A DNA stretch of 5,887 bases from Bacteroidota bacterium (GTDB taxonomy: Bacteria > Bacteroidota > Bacteroidia > Bacteroidales > UBA1556): positions 1 through 5,887 of the forward strand of contig QMPB01000323.1 of NCBI GenBank assembly GCA_003648395.1, given 5' to 3'. Every line of letters begins with the position of its first letter. Within the stretch, counting starts at the first letter, position 1. Shown here piece after piece: positions 4,416-5,887 of this stretch. Made by a program: the position numbers and the translations under genes. The notes beneath the pieces were generated by a model. The model was not told where the DNA came from. It was given only the letters and a program-made list of their open reading frames with translations, and made no database searches.

Positions 4416-5612
4416 CTAAAAAGGGTTGGAATATTTTTCGTCAGTAAGCAGAGTTTGATCTGTTAACGATAACAGAAATGCTTTTAAATCTGCTTTTTGT
4501 GCAGGATTTAGTTCAGCACCTTTCCCATATGGAGGTCGAAGCTTTTCCATAAGAGGGTGCGCATACTCTGAATAGACCAAACCTTCACTATAGAAATCAA
4601 TAACTTCATCTAGGGTTTGAAATCTACCATCGTGCATATATGGCCCAGTAAATTCTATATTACGAAGAGTTGTAGCCTTATAAGCCCCTCTATCAATTTC
4701 GTTACCAGTAACGCCATATCTATCTCTTGGGTCATCAAAAACTACATCTTTAGCATTATTATAGAATAAGTTTGTTGTCATTAATGGATTACCCGTGGCT
4801 CCGTGACAATGGAAACAGTCAGCCCCTTCTTCAGTTTGGAAAAGAACTAATCCTCTATACTCTGCATCAGTTAAGTTTGCCTCGCCTCTCAAATACTTAT
4901 CAAAATCCGAATTACTAGAAGTTATTGTTCTAATAAACTGAGCTATTGCTTTAGATATTCTATCAATATTTATTTGCTTATCGCCAAATGCTGCTTCAAA
5001 TAATGCAGGATACATTTCTATACTCCTAATCATTTGTTCAGTCATTTCTATGGAGCCGTTCATTTCATGTTCTGCAACAATCCCCATCCAAACCAAAGAT
5101 TCAATATTTGTAAGATGATACTGCGGCTCTGCAGGAATTCCATAGGAAGGAATCCCTAAATTATGATTGTCTTTAGATATAAATCCATTCCAAAGATAAC
5201 CCTCATTATTCCAAATAAGATTAAAAATAGGTAATGGGTAATGTGGTGTCTTTTTCCCAGTAAGCCCATATGGGTGTCCATCAGGAAAATCAGGATGATT
5301 TGCTCCGATTTCAAATGCTGCACTCTGTAAATGGCAAGTAGCACAGCTCATAAGCGAGTCAGCCTCATCACGTCCGGAGAGCCTTCCATCATAAAACAAA
5401 TATCTCCCAAGTTTAACGCCTTCTTCTGTCAAAGGATTATCACTAGGAATATTTAGGTTTGTAGGAAATCCTTGTGGAACTACAAAATTATATGGTGTTG
5501 GATCATGTACTGCAGGCAGATCTTCTTCCTCATCATTCTTTTTACAAGATAATGACAAAGCAAATATAAATGCAACAGCAATAATCAATATGTGTTTTAC
5601 ATTTAAGCTCAT
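4416..5612 (-). CDS. Di-heme cytochrome c peroxidase family lipoprotein, MbnH/MauG-like
   Basis: The 398-residue product is an exported di-heme protein of the bacterial cytochrome c peroxidase/MauG family. A signal peptide ends in Ala-Leu-Ser-Leu-Ser-Cys (C23), followed by Lys-Lys-Asn-Asp and acidic residues, so it is probably a membrane-anchored lipoprotein facing the periplasm or surface. Two heme c sites are visible: Cys-Ala-Thr-Cys-His (90-94) and Cys-Phe-His-Cys-His (266-270). Family landmarks are Lys-Leu-Gly-Arg-Tyr-Leu-Phe-Tyr-Asp (67-75), Trp-Asn-Gly with W141 at the place of the inter-heme tryptophan, His-Glu-Met (182-184) near the active-site glutamate region, Lys-Ala-Thr-Thr-Leu-Arg-Asn (312-318), and Pro-Tyr-Met-His-Asp-Gly-Arg (324-330). 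Classical members reduce H2O2; MauG and MbnH instead oxidise protein tryptophans through a bis-Fe(IV) state. The MbnP-like gene 29 bases upstream favours the MbnH role. The ATG at 5612 gives a complete signal peptide; no good SD site. Confidence 0.9.
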   Translation of the reverse strand: MSLNVKHILIIAVAFIFALSLSCKKNDEEEDLPAVHDPTPYNFVVPQGFPTNLNIPSDNPLTEEGVKLGRYLFYDGRLSGRDEADSLMSCATCHLQSAAFEIGANHPDFPDGHPYGLTGKKTPHYPLPIFNLIWNNEGYLWNGFISKDNHNLGIPSYGIPAEPQYHLTNIESLVWMGIVAEHEMNGSIEMTEQMIRSIEMYPALFEAAFGDKQINIDRISKAIAQFIRTITSSNSDFDKYLRGEANLTDAEYRGLVLFQTEEGADCFHCHGATGNPLMTTNLFYNNAKDVVFDDPRDRYGVTGNEIDRGAYKATTLRNIEFTGPYMHDGRFQTLDEVIDFYSEGLVYSEYAHPLMEKLRPPYGKGAELNPAQKADLKAFLLSLTDQTLLTDEKYSNPF

Positions 5613-5641
5613 AACCTTAGATTTTAATTATTCTATAAATA

Positions 5642-5887
5642 TTATTTCTCAATACTAAAAACATCCCATCCATTAAGAACAACTTTCTCCATTGCCTCAG
5701 GAACTTCCATAATACTACCACCATAAGTATTGTGATCGTAATCAACAGGGCTAGTAAACCACTTATCAATATGCATACGTAGAGTTAGTGACGTAGTATT
5801 ATCAGCGCTAATAGAGAAATCAGAAGATGGAATACTTACAATAAAAGAATTATCGGTAAATCCTGTAATATTTCCACTTGCATCATA
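5642..5887 (-). CDS. MbnP family protein, C-terminal part (runs off the right edge)
   Basis: The open frame enters at the right edge and stops with TAA at 5642-5644, giving the last 81 residues. I recognise the C-terminal pattern of MbnP-like proteins: Leu-Thr-Leu-Arg-Met-His-Ile-Asp-Lys-Trp-Phe (fragment residues 34-44), a Tyr-Asp-His-Asn-Thr-Tyr-Gly-Gly segment (50-57), Ser-Ile-Met (58-60), and the ending Asn-Gly-Trp-Asp-Val-Phe-Ser-Ile-Glu-Lys (72-81). In the methanotroph system, MbnP is a periplasmic protein that binds copper after its partner MbnH converts a tryptophan to kynurenine. Candidate modified residues in this part are W43 and W74, with H39 and H52 as possible ligands; that is inference. 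The gene is followed after 29 bases by the di-heme peroxidase gene, the gene order seen for such pairs, which supports the call. Signal peptide and N-terminal half are outside the window. Confidence 0.75.
   Translation of the reverse strand, partial: YDASGNITGFTDNSFIVSIPSSDFSISADNTTSLTLRMHIDKWFTSPVDYDHNTYGGSIMEVPEAMEKVVLNGWDVFSIEK

Noticed and set aside
5156..5344. 62-codon minus-strand frame
   Set aside because: It is out of frame inside the di-heme peroxidase gene, whose frame carries the heme motifs and conserved residues.
1..5887. tRNA, rRNA, CRISPR array, insertion sequence or riboswitch
   Set aside because: I looked for tRNA T-loop patterns, direct repeat arrays, transposase frames with terminal repeats and long structured leaders and saw none. 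The peroxidase, beta-barrel, rpmG and ftsY leaders are all too short or too A/T-rich for a known riboswitch.

Overview
The window is AT-rich and looks like a chromosomal segment of a Bacteroidota bacterium. Four things support this. The gene order is bL33, a 50-residue DUF4295 protein, FtsY and RimO, an order I associate with that phylum. Several upstream regions carry the Bacteroidota -7 promoter element TAnnTTTG. Most starts lack a Shine-Dalgarno site. The lipoprotein signal is of the Cys-Lys-Lys-Asn-Asp-Glu type common there. I cannot place it below phylum. I see no mobile element, CRISPR array, rRNA or tRNA.

Left edge (1-479, plus strand): the 3' end of an unrecognised gene, followed after one base by a 68-residue YwbE/DUF2196 protein. 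This pair converges on rimO with only 7 bases between the stop codons. A 10-bp inverted repeat spans both stops.

Centre (487-3350, minus strand): a translation-related cluster read right to left. rpmG (bL33, zinc-free type) has a full Bacteroidota promoter and an unusually good Shine-Dalgarno site. It is followed by the DUF4295 gene, ftsY (SRP receptor) and rimO (methylthiotransferase for ribosomal protein uS12). Intrinsic terminators sit after the DUF4295 gene and after ftsY, so this is not one uninterrupted operon. ftsY has a possible -7 element of its own between the terminator and its start. rpmB, which I expect just upstream of rpmG in this phylum, is not here.

Right part (3498-4191, minus strand): a single-gene unit for a secreted outer-membrane beta-barrel protein, with a candidate -7 element and a strong terminator.

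Right edge (4350-5887, minus strand): a two-gene unit. The upstream gene, cut by the window edge, looks like the C-terminus of an MbnP-type protein. The downstream gene encodes a lipoprotein di-heme peroxidase of the CcpA/MauG/MbnH family. In the characterised methanotroph MbnP/MbnH pair, the di-heme enzyme oxidises a tryptophan of MbnP to kynurenine and the product binds copper. A pair of this kind outside a methanobactin operon is the most interesting content of the window. A near-perfect 15-bp hairpin ends the unit.
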